Source: CAVZLD01 sp964522605
GTDB taxonomy: Bacteria; Planctomycetota; Planctomycetia; Pirellulales; Pirellulaceae
Direction: 5' to 3'
DNA: 6,085 bases
Assembly (NCBI GenBank): GCA_964522605.1
Contig: CAZFWV010000396.1
Location: forward strand, 1-6,085
The position numbers and the translations under genes were made by a program. This document shows, one piece after another, positions 1 to 6,073 of this stretch. How positions within the stretch are numbered: the stretch's first letter is position 1; the number at the start of each line of letters is the position of its first letter. The notes below the pieces were generated by a model. The model ran no database searches and was not told where the DNA came from. It was given only the letters and a program-made list of their open reading frames with translations.

Positions 1-995
1 GTGACGAACTGACCGCGGAGCTGACCGACCGCATCAACGAATCACTCGTTGAATGTGCGCGTTTGGAAACAGTGCTGGCCGATGAACCACAATTGCTCCG
101 ACAAGTCCAGCAGAACTACCGCAATGCGATCTGGCCATGGTTCGGGAAGAGTTGGTTCATGCGTCGAGCCTTGGAGAAACCGCGAGGCTATCCGGGCGAT
201 TACGAGATCCTGACGGGCATCTACGATGGTGCACCAAAGTCGCGCGGCCTGGGCGGCTATTTTGACCGGTACTTTCTCGCCACCACCCTGGCTTGTGCGG
301 TTCGCGGCCGAATGTGGGCTGTGCGCGAATTCCTCCTAAAGGAACTCGCTCGTCGCACAGGCAACGTCACGGTCCTGAATGTTGCCTGCGGGCCGTGCCG
401 AGAGTATACGCACCACTTTGTTCCCGAGCACACGGGATCGATCCGCTTGATTGGTGTCGACAGCGACCCGCTGGCGCTGGAGTTCGCCAAGTCCTATGTC
501 GCTCCCTTAATTCGCGACACGATGGATTGTGAATTCGTACGATACAACGCGCTCCGAATGACGTCCGCTCGACGAAACATCGACACCTTCGGCCGCCCCG
601 ATATCATATACAGCGTCGGGCTCTGTGATTACATTTCCGATCGGGTCCTGATCCCCATCCTGAAGGGCTGGCGCGAGTCACTGAACGAGGGGGGATGCGT
701 CTTTGTCGCGTTCAAAGATGCCACTCGCTATGAAACGCCAGAGTATCAGTGGTTGGTCGACTGGTACTTCCTTCAGCGAACAGAATCGGACTGCCGACGT
801 CTCTTCGAAGCCGCCGGTTACGACATGCGGCGTCTTGAACTTCACCGGGACATGACCGGCGTGATCCTCAACTATACCGGTCACAGTCCGGCGCAACCTA
901 GTGTTCGGATTGATGAAGCGGAAACCGACGTGCGGCCTCCGCGAATCACCTCGAACGAAGAGTCTCGGGAAGGACCGACCAGTAATACCTGGTAA
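1..995 (+). CDS. PhcB-like class I SAM-dependent methyltransferase, 5'-truncated by the window edge
   Basis: The frame is open from base 3 to the TAA at 993-995, with no stop before the left edge, so the true start is probably outside; the TTG at 63 is only the first internal start-like codon. Residues below count from that TTG. The signature RGYPGDYE (41-48) is followed by an ACAVRGRMWAVREFLLKEL helix (77-95). Next come SAM motif I NVACGPCRE (106-114), the acidic loop LIGVDSDP (129-136, Asp133 probably contacting the SAM ribose) and motif IV-like PDIIYSVGLCDYI (179-191). This order matches proteins annotated as extracellular factor / 3-hydroxypalmitic acid methyl ester biosynthesis, related to Ralstonia PhcB, which methylates a 3-hydroxy fatty acid into a signal. 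The fold is clear; the substrate is inferred. The last 35 or so residues are polar and look disordered. Cytosolic; no signal peptide or membrane segment in the visible part. Its N-terminal domain, possibly sensory, is unseen. Convergent with the porin gene, 72 bp apart. Confidence 0.85.
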   Translation, partial: DELTAELTDRINESLVECARLETVLADEPQLLRQVQQNYRNAIWPWFGKSWFMRRALEKPRGYPGDYEILTGIYDGAPKSRGLGGYFDRYFLATTLACAVRGRMWAVREFLLKELARRTGNVTVLNVACGPCREYTHHFVPEHTGSIRLIGVDSDPLALEFAKSYVAPLIRDTMDCEFVRYNALRMTSARRNIDTFGRPDIIYSVGLCDYISDRVLIPILKGWRESLNEGGCVFVAFKDATRYETPEYQWLVDWYFLQRTESDCRRLFEAAGYDMRRLELHRDMTGVILNYTGHSPAQPSVRIDEAETDVRPPRITSNEESREGPTSNTW

Positions 996-1067
996 CGTTC
1001 CGCTGCCCTTTGTTTCGAACCCGGAGAACTCGCGAAGCGGGCTCGCCGATCAGACAGTGTTCATGAG

Positions 1068-2327
1068 CTAGCCGAAGCGGCGCATGAAACCTAAGAAGAT
1101 TGCGTGGATCTGCGCATCGTGGTGACTGTTGTTGAAGTCGCCTCCCAACAAGTCGCTCGTTTCCACCGTTTCATCGGAACCAAACAGGAACATGTAGCCG
1201 AGGTCGACTTCCCATTGGCCCCAAGGACGACTGTAGCCAATGGAGACGGAGTTCTCGAGCGTTGCCTGAATGAACGGCGTCAGCGTGCCGTTTGGAATCG
1301 GATTGCGATGATGGGCATATCCCACACGCAACGTGCCGCCCACCACCAACTCTTGCTCATAGCCTACACGGACCGAGACGGTATCGCGCCACCGCAAGGG
1401 CAACCGGTCGATCAGTTCGGGAAACATCGGATTCTGGGGATTCCGCAGACGCAAACCGAAGTCATCGAATGCACTCGACCAACCGTACCAAAGGACATCC
1501 GCGGAAAGGATGCGGTGCGGACAAAGCTCGTGTCGGATTCCGACGCCCACCGACCGCGGCCATGTTACATGCAACTCGGAATCGTACATCGTTCCGCCCA
1601 TCATCGGAACGTCCACACGAGTGTTCCCATGCAAGGCGAAACTACTCTCGTGAATGTACGACGCGCCGACCGTCGTGACGGGCGTTAGTTCATATTGGAG
1701 ACCGAAGGACCAAACGACGGTCGCTCCTGTACCTTGCGTATCAAGCAACGTGGGTGTCCCGGCCAGCGGACTCGGACCCTGCAGAAAATAGGGGCCTTCC
1801 AACTCCGCATGGCTCACGCCAACCCCCAGAGTGGCACCGACCGAAAGCTGATCGGTCAGCTGGCACGAAGCACCCGGGACGATCTTCATCAGGCTGCCAA
1901 ACGATTTGTACCGCTGTTCGCCAAGAATCGGAAACGGCCCCTGCATGTCGAAGGTTTCCGCAAAGCCGGCGGGCGTAAACAGGCCAATGCCGTAAGCCCA
2001 AAGGCCATCTTCCGTTTTGCGAATGCAGGCCAACTGGGGCAGAGGCGTGAAGCTCGTGTCGGTCGCCGAACGATTGGGGTCGGAGTAGCCGAAGTCGGTC
2101 AGCAACGAGACGACTCCCAGATCGAACACCCCCTGACCGGTGAGATTCGACATGGCAGCCGGATTGTCATGTAGGACGCCGCCATTATCGAAATGCGCGA
2201 GGTTGGCTCCCCCACGTGAGAGAGTGCGCGGGCTAATCCCGTCCAATACGACACCGTCGCCCGCGGCGCGACCCACGATCGTGGAAAAGGCCACCAGCCA
2301 CACGAGGTAAGTCCAGACCGATCGCAT
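1068..2327 (-). CDS. OmpP1/FadL-family outer-membrane hydrophobic-compound porin
   Basis: A 419-residue protein, close to the usual size of FadL porins, which let long-chain fatty acids and other hydrophobic molecules cross the outer membrane. Residues 1-22 form a signal peptide: Arg near the start, a hydrophobic core (YLVWLVAFSTIVG) and likely cleavage around GRAA. The family N-terminal hatch signature follows at 30-61: GISPRTLSRGG, then ANLAHFDNGG and an NPA triplet at 55-57, comparable to the GxxxAxxGGAxxAD...NPA pattern of FadL. The rest alternates aromatic/hydrophobic strands with polar loops, as in a beta-barrel (for example TTVGASYIHESSFALHG, VSVRVGYEQELVV, VSIGYSRPWGQWEVDLGYMF). It ends in HAIFLGFMRRFG: the aromatic lies one residue before the end rather than being strictly terminal. 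The ATG at 2327 has only a modest AAGGG nine bases upstream. It follows the Hpt/HD-GYP pair on the same strand after 161 bp and may have its own promoter. The ligand is unknown; aromatic-hydrocarbon porins such as TodX belong to the same family. Confidence 0.88.
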   Translation of the reverse strand: MRSVWTYLVWLVAFSTIVGRAAGDGVVLDGISPRTLSRGGANLAHFDNGGVLHDNPAAMSNLTGQGVFDLGVVSLLTDFGYSDPNRSATDTSFTPLPQLACIRKTEDGLWAYGIGLFTPAGFAETFDMQGPFPILGEQRYKSFGSLMKIVPGASCQLTDQLSVGATLGVGVSHAELEGPYFLQGPSPLAGTPTLLDTQGTGATVVWSFGLQYELTPVTTVGASYIHESSFALHGNTRVDVPMMGGTMYDSELHVTWPRSVGVGIRHELCPHRILSADVLWYGWSSAFDDFGLRLRNPQNPMFPELIDRLPLRWRDTVSVRVGYEQELVVGGTLRVGYAHHRNPIPNGTLTPFIQATLENSVSIGYSRPWGQWEVDLGYMFLFGSDETVETSDLLGGDFNNSHHDAQIHAIFLGFMRRFG

Positions 2328-2488
2328 CGCCGTGTACCCTTGGATCTGAAGGAGGAAAGAGAGCGCCTGACAGGGGTAGAATCGGCAGGACCCGCCCAGT
2401 CGCTACATTCGGAACGACGGCCCAGCCCCTCCCGGTGGGCCTGACTTGGCAAGATTTGCGGACTGTGCAAGATCTTCCGGCGCGCAGG
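2328..2488. other. Spacer between HD-GYP regulator and porin genes
   Basis: 161 bp without a convincing gene. Both flanking genes read leftward, so this holds the 3' end of the regulator transcript and the leader of the porin gene. It contains an inverted repeat (listed separately) and a 7-bp direct repeat GCAAGAT at 2449-2455 and 2467-2473. I could not pick a convincing -10/-35 pair for the porin gene. Confidence 0.5.
2419..2441. repeat. Short GC-rich inverted repeat, possible RNA hairpin
   Basis: GGCCCA at 2419-2424 is the exact reverse complement of TGGGCC at 2436-2441, with an 11-base spacer. It lies 48 bp downstream of the HD-GYP stop codon in the direction of transcription. No run of T follows on the minus strand, so an intrinsic terminator is not supported. 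It could slow polymerase, protect the 3' end or form part of the porin leader; chance is also possible at this size and GC content. Confidence 0.35.
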
Positions 2489-3571
2489 TCAACAAGAGAC
2501 GAGTTCGGTCAGGTCATTCGCTGACCCCACCGACAGCTCGTCCTGGTCGCCATTGTCCAGTTTGCTGGCATGCAGGTCCCGCAACTGGCGGGACACGTCG
2601 ATGAAATCCTGCTCACGGTTCAGGAAGGCCTGCACGATGTCCGGGTCGAACTGCGTGCCAGCACCTTCGAGGATCAACGAGCGGGCCGTTTCGTGACTGT
2701 AACGCGGCTTGTAGATCCGCTTACTCGTCAAGGCGTCGTAGACATCGGCGACAGCAACGATGCGACCGCAAAGCGGGATGTCCAACCCCTGGAGTCCATG
2801 CGGATATCCACTGCCGTCGAACCGTTCGTGGTGTGTGAGGGCAATTTCCCGCGCCATTGTCAAGAACAGGGCTTCCGGCCGCGCCTCCGCGACCGTGCGG
2901 AGTGTCTCGCCCCCGATCAATGTGTGCTGCTTCATCACTTCAAATTCCTCTGCCGTCAGCCGTCCCGGCTTCAGTAGCACCGCGTCGGGTAACCCGACTT
3001 TGCCAATATCGTGCAGAGGACTTGTCAGATAAAGCAGCTGCGAATAGTCGCCGTCGACTGTGGATTGGTACGCGGGCCAGCCGGAAAGTTCTTCGGACAG
3101 CAATCGACTGTATTCGCGCATTCGTTCGAGATGGACACCGGTCTCCCGATCCCGTGACTCGGCCAACTTCGCCATGGCAAAGATCAATAGATCGCGGCCT
3201 TCCAACCCCAAAATTCGCTCACCCGTTCGGACCCGCATTCGCAGTTCCTGTGGATGAAACGGCTTCGTCAGAAAGTCGTCGGCTCCCGCATCCAGGCCGT
3301 TGACGATGTTGCCGACACCGGAGTTGGAAGTCAGCAGAATGAAATAGATGTAGCCGTACGAACCGCGTTTTCGTACCTCGCGGCAGAGTGTCAAGCCGTC
3401 CATTTCCGGCATCTGCCAGTCGGAGATGACCAGCCGGAATCGTCCGGTGCGAATCAGATCAAAGGCTTCCGCGCCGTCGCGCGCCACGGTCACATCGTAG
3501 CCCCAGTGTCGCAGCTGTTCTGCTACGATCTCGACAGTTACCGGGTCGTCATCGACTACCAATACACGCAT
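2489..3571 (-). CDS. REC-HD-GYP response regulator, predicted cyclic-di-GMP phosphodiesterase
   Basis: 360 residues, two domains. The receiver domain (1 to about 120) has the acidic pair in VVDDDP (7-9), phospho-acceptor Asp51 in ISDWQMPEMDG, Thr81 and Lys103 in LTKPF, so phosphorylation is expected to work. The HD-GYP domain (about 128-320) has Glu143 and His147 (ETGVH), the HD pair His187-Asp188 (LHDIGK), His216 (MKQH), His247-His248 (THHERFDG), the GYP triplet 255-257, Asp276 (ADVYDA) and Lys284. The family hydrolyses cyclic-di-GMP to pGpG or GMP; the intact ligand set predicts an active enzyme. The architecture matches Xanthomonas RpfG. The linker between domains is short. The last 35 residues are polar and acidic with no recognised domain. 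Its ATG is nine bases after the Hpt stop codon, with a GAGAG ribosome site overlapping that stop, so translation is probably coupled and Hpt is the likely phosphodonor. No DNA-binding domain is present. Confidence 0.95.
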   Translation of the reverse strand: MRVLVVDDDPVTVEIVAEQLRHWGYDVTVARDGAEAFDLIRTGRFRLVISDWQMPEMDGLTLCREVRKRGSYGYIYFILLTSNSGVGNIVNGLDAGADDFLTKPFHPQELRMRVRTGERILGLEGRDLLIFAMAKLAESRDRETGVHLERMREYSRLLSEELSGWPAYQSTVDGDYSQLLYLTSPLHDIGKVGLPDAVLLKPGRLTAEEFEVMKQHTLIGGETLRTVAEARPEALFLTMAREIALTHHERFDGSGYPHGLQGLDIPLCGRIVAVADVYDALTSKRIYKPRYSHETARSLILEGAGTQFDPDIVQAFLNREQDFIDVSRQLRDLHASKLDNGDQDELSVGSANDLTELVSC

Positions 3572-3583
3572 GTCGTACTCTCA
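3572..3583 (-). promoter_or_regulatory. Ribosome binding site overlapping the Hpt stop codon (translational coupling)
   Basis: On the minus strand the TGA of the Hpt gene (3583-3581) shares bases with GAGAG (3582-3578), which sits six bases before the regulator ATG at 3571. A ribosome ending on Hpt is therefore placed directly at the next start. This supports one operon and balanced production of the two partners. Confidence 0.65.
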
Positions 3584-3985
3584 GGGTACGCTGACGTCGG
3601 ATGGATTGCATTCGGGTTCGGAACCAGCACCGCACGGAGCCAGTGAATTGACCAAGCGACGGCGTTCCTGCTGCATATGAGCCAGCTGCACGGAGAGCTC
3701 ACCCAGACTGTTTTCTTGTGCACAGCGTTCCGCGACGGCTGCATGATGCGACAGGGATCGGGCCTCCACATTGGCGGCCATGCCCTTGATCCGATGTGAG
3801 ACCCGAGCGCACGCGTTTGTGTCACCCGAAGAAAAGGCGGTCTGTAACTCCTGCATGTCGGCATCCAGTTGAACCGTGAAGGTCTGCAACACGCGTTCGA
3901 TCAGCGCACTGTTGCCAAGGCATCTCGACCGCAGTGTCTCCATGTCGACCAGGTCGTGACTGTGACCGCGAGCGGAATCCGTCAT
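3581..3985 (-). CDS. Single-domain Hpt histidine phosphotransfer protein
   Basis: 134 residues from the ATG at 3985. The core is the Hpt motif SHRIKGMAANVEA, with His64 (codon 3796-3794) as the phospho-accepting histidine and the conserved Lys-Gly three and four residues later, as in AHxLKGxxANxGA. Helices before it (LVDMETLRSRCLGNSALIERVLQTF and a following amphipathic segment) and after it (HHAAVAERCAQE, then a charged helix rich in Gln and Arg) match the four-helix Hpt bundle. Such proteins shuttle phosphate between a hybrid histidine kinase receiver and a terminal response regulator. No kinase is in the window; the regulator immediately downstream is the obvious receiver partner. The frame stays open to a GTG at 4039, but the ATG at 3985 is preferred: GGTGA precedes it by four bases, and the extra 18 residues lie outside the domain. 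The C-terminal 20 or so residues, rich in Pro, Gly, Ser and Cys, look disordered. Confidence 0.9.
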   Translation of the reverse strand: MTDSARGHSHDLVDMETLRSRCLGNSALIERVLQTFTVQLDADMQELQTAFSSGDTNACARVSHRIKGMAANVEARSLSHHAAVAERCAQENSLGELSVQLAHMQQERRRLVNSLAPCGAGSEPECNPSDVSVP

Positions 3986-3994
3986 GTTTTCACC
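3986..3994 (-). promoter_or_regulatory. Ribosome binding site for the Hpt gene
   Basis: The minus strand reads GGTGAAAAC and then ATG. GGTGA (3994-3990) stands four bases before the start. This is the reason for choosing the ATG at 3985 over the GTG at 4039, which lacks a comparable site. Confidence 0.5.
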
Positions 3995-4093
3995 AAGCGT
4001 GCACACTGGAGTGGAAGCATTGCGACCCGCCGGGATCACAGACCGTGAGCTCCGGACTCGGCCGCGCCGACGTTATCCATACTCTAGCATCTG

Positions 4094-4201
4094 TCACAAC
4101 GTACCAGCGAAATTGCTCCACACCGCCTTTTTCTTGCCATCGCGCAGCACGGTCAGAATGCGCGACTTCGGTGCAAGCGATACGACCTGAACGATGCGCA
4201 T
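4094..4201 (-). CDS. Possible 35-residue basic small protein
   Basis: Minus-strand ORF from ATG (4201-4199) to TGA (4096-4094). The frame continues upstream to an in-frame TTG at 4246, which would give 50 residues; an upstream TGA closes it soon after. The peptide begins MRIVQVVSLAPKS and ends SNFAGTL. It has seven Lys/Arg against one Asp, including a KKK run, and hydrophobic residues alternate with polar ones as in beta-strands. About 70 percent of its codons end in G or C, similar to a real gene in this background. Against it: no clear ribosome site precedes either start, and I do not recognise the family. It lies 108 bp upstream of the Hpt ATG on the same strand, so it could be a leader gene of that operon, a remnant of a longer gene, or chance. 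Confidence 0.3.
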   Translation of the reverse strand: MRIVQVVSLAPKSRILTVLRDGKKKAVWSNFAGTL

Positions 4202-4421
4202 CTCGACGCGCGTCTGCAGCCAGTCGTCCGCGGATGAATTCGTCAATTGTCCGACCGCGAGGCCGGTTGAATGGACTGATGACGGGTCAAATCATCGGCT
4301 GCGCGACTGGGTGTTGCGTCTTTCGTCCGCGGAATCACGTCCTCCCTTTTTCAAGCGGACATCGGGGATCTCTTGCCGCGTCGGCCGTATTCCTTGGCTT
4401 CTCCCCGGTGAATCGCTCCGC

Positions 4422-4427
4422 TATACT
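4422..4427 (+). promoter_or_regulatory. Candidate -10 element for the MFS gene
   Basis: TATACT matches the sigma-70 -10 consensus TATAAT at five of six positions and lies 37 bases before the ATG, which would give a leader of roughly 30 bases. The -35 is weak: TTCTCC at 4399-4404 is correctly spaced but poor, while TTGGCT at 4394-4399 is a better match but 22 bases away. Activator dependence would be consistent with this. Confidence 0.4.
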
Positions 4428-4452
4428 CGGACGCTTCCCCCCGCCAGTGACT

Positions 4453-4458
4453 GAGGAG
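4453..4458 (+). promoter_or_regulatory. Shine-Dalgarno fixing the MFS start
   Basis: GAGGAG lies six bases before the ATG at 4465, the strongest ribosome site in the window. It decides the start against all in-frame codons further upstream, including the GTG at 4462 directly adjacent. Confidence 0.8.
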
Positions 4459-4464
4459 TGCGTG

Positions 4465-5982
4465 ATGCCTGCTTCATCCCTTCCCGGCTCGAATTCCCGT
4501 CTGACCACGGTCCAATGGCTGATCTGCATCATCGCGTCGATCGGCTTTGCCTTTGACATCTATGAGCTGCTGATGTTGCCGCTCATCGTGCGACCCGCGC
4601 TGCTGGAACTGGTCGGCAACGAAGCGGCACCGGGAACACCTCTGTTCCAGATGTGGGTCGGTCGACTATTTTTCATTCCGGCCTTTGCGGGTGGGATTTT
4701 CGGACTCCTGGGCGGATACCTGACCGATCGACTGGGCCGACGACGTGTGCTGACCTGGAGCATCCTGCTGTACGCCGTGTCGGCCTTTCTCGCGGGGTTC
4801 TCGACGTCGATCTGGATGCTGCTGTTCCTGAGGTGCACGACATTCATTGGAGTCTGCGTGGAATTCGTAGCCGCCGTCGCATGGTTGGCCGAACTCTTCC
4901 CCGATCCGCATCGCAAGGAACGCGTGCTTGGGTACACGCAGGCGTTTTCTTCTGTCGGCGGTTTGCTCGTGGCGGTGGTAAACGGCTATGTCGTGCAGCA
5001 CGCCGCGGGCCTGCCGGCGATCCAACCGCCGGCGTGGCTATTTGGAGGTGCCGAGGCGATCGGGAACCCACATGCAGCGTGGCGCTATACCTTGATGTCC
5101 GGCCTGATCCCTGCGATTCCGCTGATCATCATTCGTCCGTTTCTCCCGGAATCTCCGGCTTGGCGCGAGAAGCGCGCCCAAGGCAAACTGAAACGACCGA
5201 GTATCGCGGAGCTGTTCTCCCCCCAACTGGCGCGAACGACGATCGTCACGACGATCATGTTTGCCTGCAGTTATGGAGCCGCATTCGGCGCCATTCAACA
5301 TATTCCGCAGATCGTTCCGGGCTTGGTCGACGTGCGGGCCAAAGCGGATGCAGCACTCGAAAAGGCGATCGAACAAGATCCCAGTCTCCGTGACAATCCG
5401 TCGGCACAGCGTCGAATCGTCGGTCCGATCGAGCAGAAGGTGGCAGCAGAATATACGAAGATGCAAGAAATCGGTGGACTGCTAGGGCGGTTTCTGTTCG
5501 CCTTGCTCGCCGTCCGAATCGTCAGTCGCCGTTCCCTGCTGCGCGTCTTCCAGGGCCCCGGATTACTGCTTGTTCCGCTCGTGTTCTGGTACTTCCTGAG
5601 TATTGAGAACCGACATTTCTTCAATATCAACCTGAGTAAACTCTACTTGGGTGAGTTGCCCGTGACGACCGTTTCGATCGGCGTCTTGCTGGCCGGCCTC
5701 TTTACCGTCGCCCAGTTCAGCTTCTGGGGCAACTACCTGCCACGCGTGTACCCGATGCACTTGCGCGGTACCGGAGAGAGCTTTGCGGCGAACATCGGAG
5801 GCCGAATGCTGGGTACATCCTTCGCCTGGGTCACGGCAACCGTCGCTCCGCACATGTTTGGCCAGACCGTACCCCAGCGGATCTCCTACACTGCAGCCTT
5901 CGTCGCGCTGTTCGTTTATGGTGTTGGTTTTCTCTTCAGTTTCTTTCTGCCAGAACCTGGGAGCGTGGAAGAGTTGGATTAG
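4465..5982 (+). CDS. 12-helix MFS transporter (proton-coupled solute symporter type)
   Basis: 505 residues from the ATG at 4465. About twelve hydrophobic segments are visible: roughly 15-38, 62-86, 95-115, 118-140, 156-178, 206-226, 256-280, 337-355, 363-380, 396-420, 440-462 and 473-495. The MFS motif A is clear between helices 2 and 3: GGYLTDRLGRRRVL (83-96, Asp88, Arg92). Helix 1 carries charged residues in FDIYELL (Asp31, Glu34), as in the aromatic acid/metabolite:proton symporters. Helix 4 starts with Arg123. LPESPAWREKR (227-237) is the usual PESP motif after helix 6. YLPRVYPMHLRGTGESFAANIGGRMLG (424-450) is the typical segment between helices 10 and 11. The protein belongs in the inner membrane. 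Unusual is a hydrophilic stretch at about 281-336 between helices 7 and 8, predicted periplasmic, rich in Ala, Glu, Lys and Gln. The substrate cannot be told; no enzyme gene is adjacent to suggest one. It stands as a single gene divergent from the Hpt operon. Confidence 0.93.
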   Translation: MPASSLPGSNSRLTTVQWLICIIASIGFAFDIYELLMLPLIVRPALLELVGNEAAPGTPLFQMWVGRLFFIPAFAGGIFGLLGGYLTDRLGRRRVLTWSILLYAVSAFLAGFSTSIWMLLFLRCTTFIGVCVEFVAAVAWLAELFPDPHRKERVLGYTQAFSSVGGLLVAVVNGYVVQHAAGLPAIQPPAWLFGGAEAIGNPHAAWRYTLMSGLIPAIPLIIIRPFLPESPAWREKRAQGKLKRPSIAELFSPQLARTTIVTTIMFACSYGAAFGAIQHIPQIVPGLVDVRAKADAALEKAIEQDPSLRDNPSAQRRIVGPIEQKVAAEYTKMQEIGGLLGRFLFALLAVRIVSRRSLLRVFQGPGLLLVPLVFWYFLSIENRHFFNINLSKLYLGELPVTTVSIGVLLAGLFTVAQFSFWGNYLPRVYPMHLRGTGESFAANIGGRMLGTSFAWVTATVAPHMFGQTVPQRISYTAAFVALFVYGVGFLFSFFLPEPGSVEELD

Positions 5983-6007
5983 GCCACCTCTCCAACTGCA
6001 TAAATCC

Positions 6008-6063
6008 GTAGGACGGATTGGCAATCCGTCTTACAAGAATAACGGATTGGCAATCCGTCTTAC
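6008..6063. repeat. Tandem pair of palindromic REP-like repeats
   Basis: A 22-bp unit running from ACGGATTGGC to CGTCTTAC occurs exactly twice, at 6013-6034 and 6042-6063, 29 bp apart. Each copy is itself an inverted repeat. In copy 1, bases 6008-6019 pair with 6023-6034 around the loop GGC: a 12-bp stem with one G-T wobble. In copy 2, 6042-6048 pair with 6052-6058 around the same loop. A further ATCCGT at 6004-6009 is a stray half-site that could pair with ACGGAT at 6013-6018. I associate this sequence with dispersed intergenic repeats of Planctomycetes, often mistranslated as VGRIGNPSY peptides in hypothetical proteins. It lies 25 bp after the transporter stop codon. Confidence 0.85.
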
Positions 6064-6073
6064 GATGTTTTTT
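6042..6073 (+). terminator. Possible intrinsic terminator built from the second repeat
   Basis: The 7-bp stem at 6042-6058 is followed, nine bases later, by six T residues (6068-6073). The distance between stem and T-run is longer than in a textbook terminator, so function is uncertain, but the position after the transporter gene fits. Confidence 0.35.

Larger units (their letters stand above)
3986..4464. other. Divergent intergenic region between the Hpt operon and the MFS gene
   Basis: 479 bp lying between two genes read away from each other, so it must hold promoters for both directions. On the plus strand I see a TATACT hexamer (4422-4427) and a strong Shine-Dalgarno before the transporter. 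On the minus strand, GTGACA (4097-4092) is close to a -35 consensus but no well-spaced -10 follows; TAGAGT and TAACGT downstream of it are poor. A perfect 10-bp palindrome GACGCGCGTC lies at 4205-4214. A short possible minus-strand ORF at 4094-4201 is listed separately. The plus-strand frame of the transporter happens to stay open across this whole stretch and into the Hpt gene, but that part has no recognisable protein character. Confidence 0.6.

Noticed and set aside
1017..1044. Possible hairpin GAACCCG/CGGGCTC in the convergent 72-bp gap as a shared terminator
   Set aside because: Only four continuous GC pairs, then a mismatch, a 14-base loop and no T-run on either strand.
1104..2174. Several long plus-strand frames opposite the porin gene (for example 1104-1688 and 1695-2174)
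   Set aside because: They are antisense shadows of a clear FadL-type gene in GC-rich DNA, with low-complexity Arg/Thr/Gln-rich translations and no motifs.
3934..4464. The transporter frame stays open 531 bases upstream, allowing a 682-residue protein
   Set aside because: The extra 177 residues are rich in Arg, Ser, Cys and Pro without domain character, overlap the Hpt gene antisense, and the strong GAGGAG site places the start at 4465 just before the first membrane helix.
4653..5393. A 246-codon plus-strand frame inside the transporter
   Set aside because: It lies in a shifted frame over the membrane helices of the MFS gene, and its translation is Arg-rich and without domains.
5563..6024. 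A 153-codon minus-strand frame over the end of the transporter and into the repeat
   Set aside because: Antisense to a well-supported gene; composition is that of a shadow frame and there is no ribosome site.
6004..6063. Repeats considered as a CRISPR array
   Set aside because: Only two copies with a 7-base gap and strong internal palindromes; no spacers of the right size and no cas genes.
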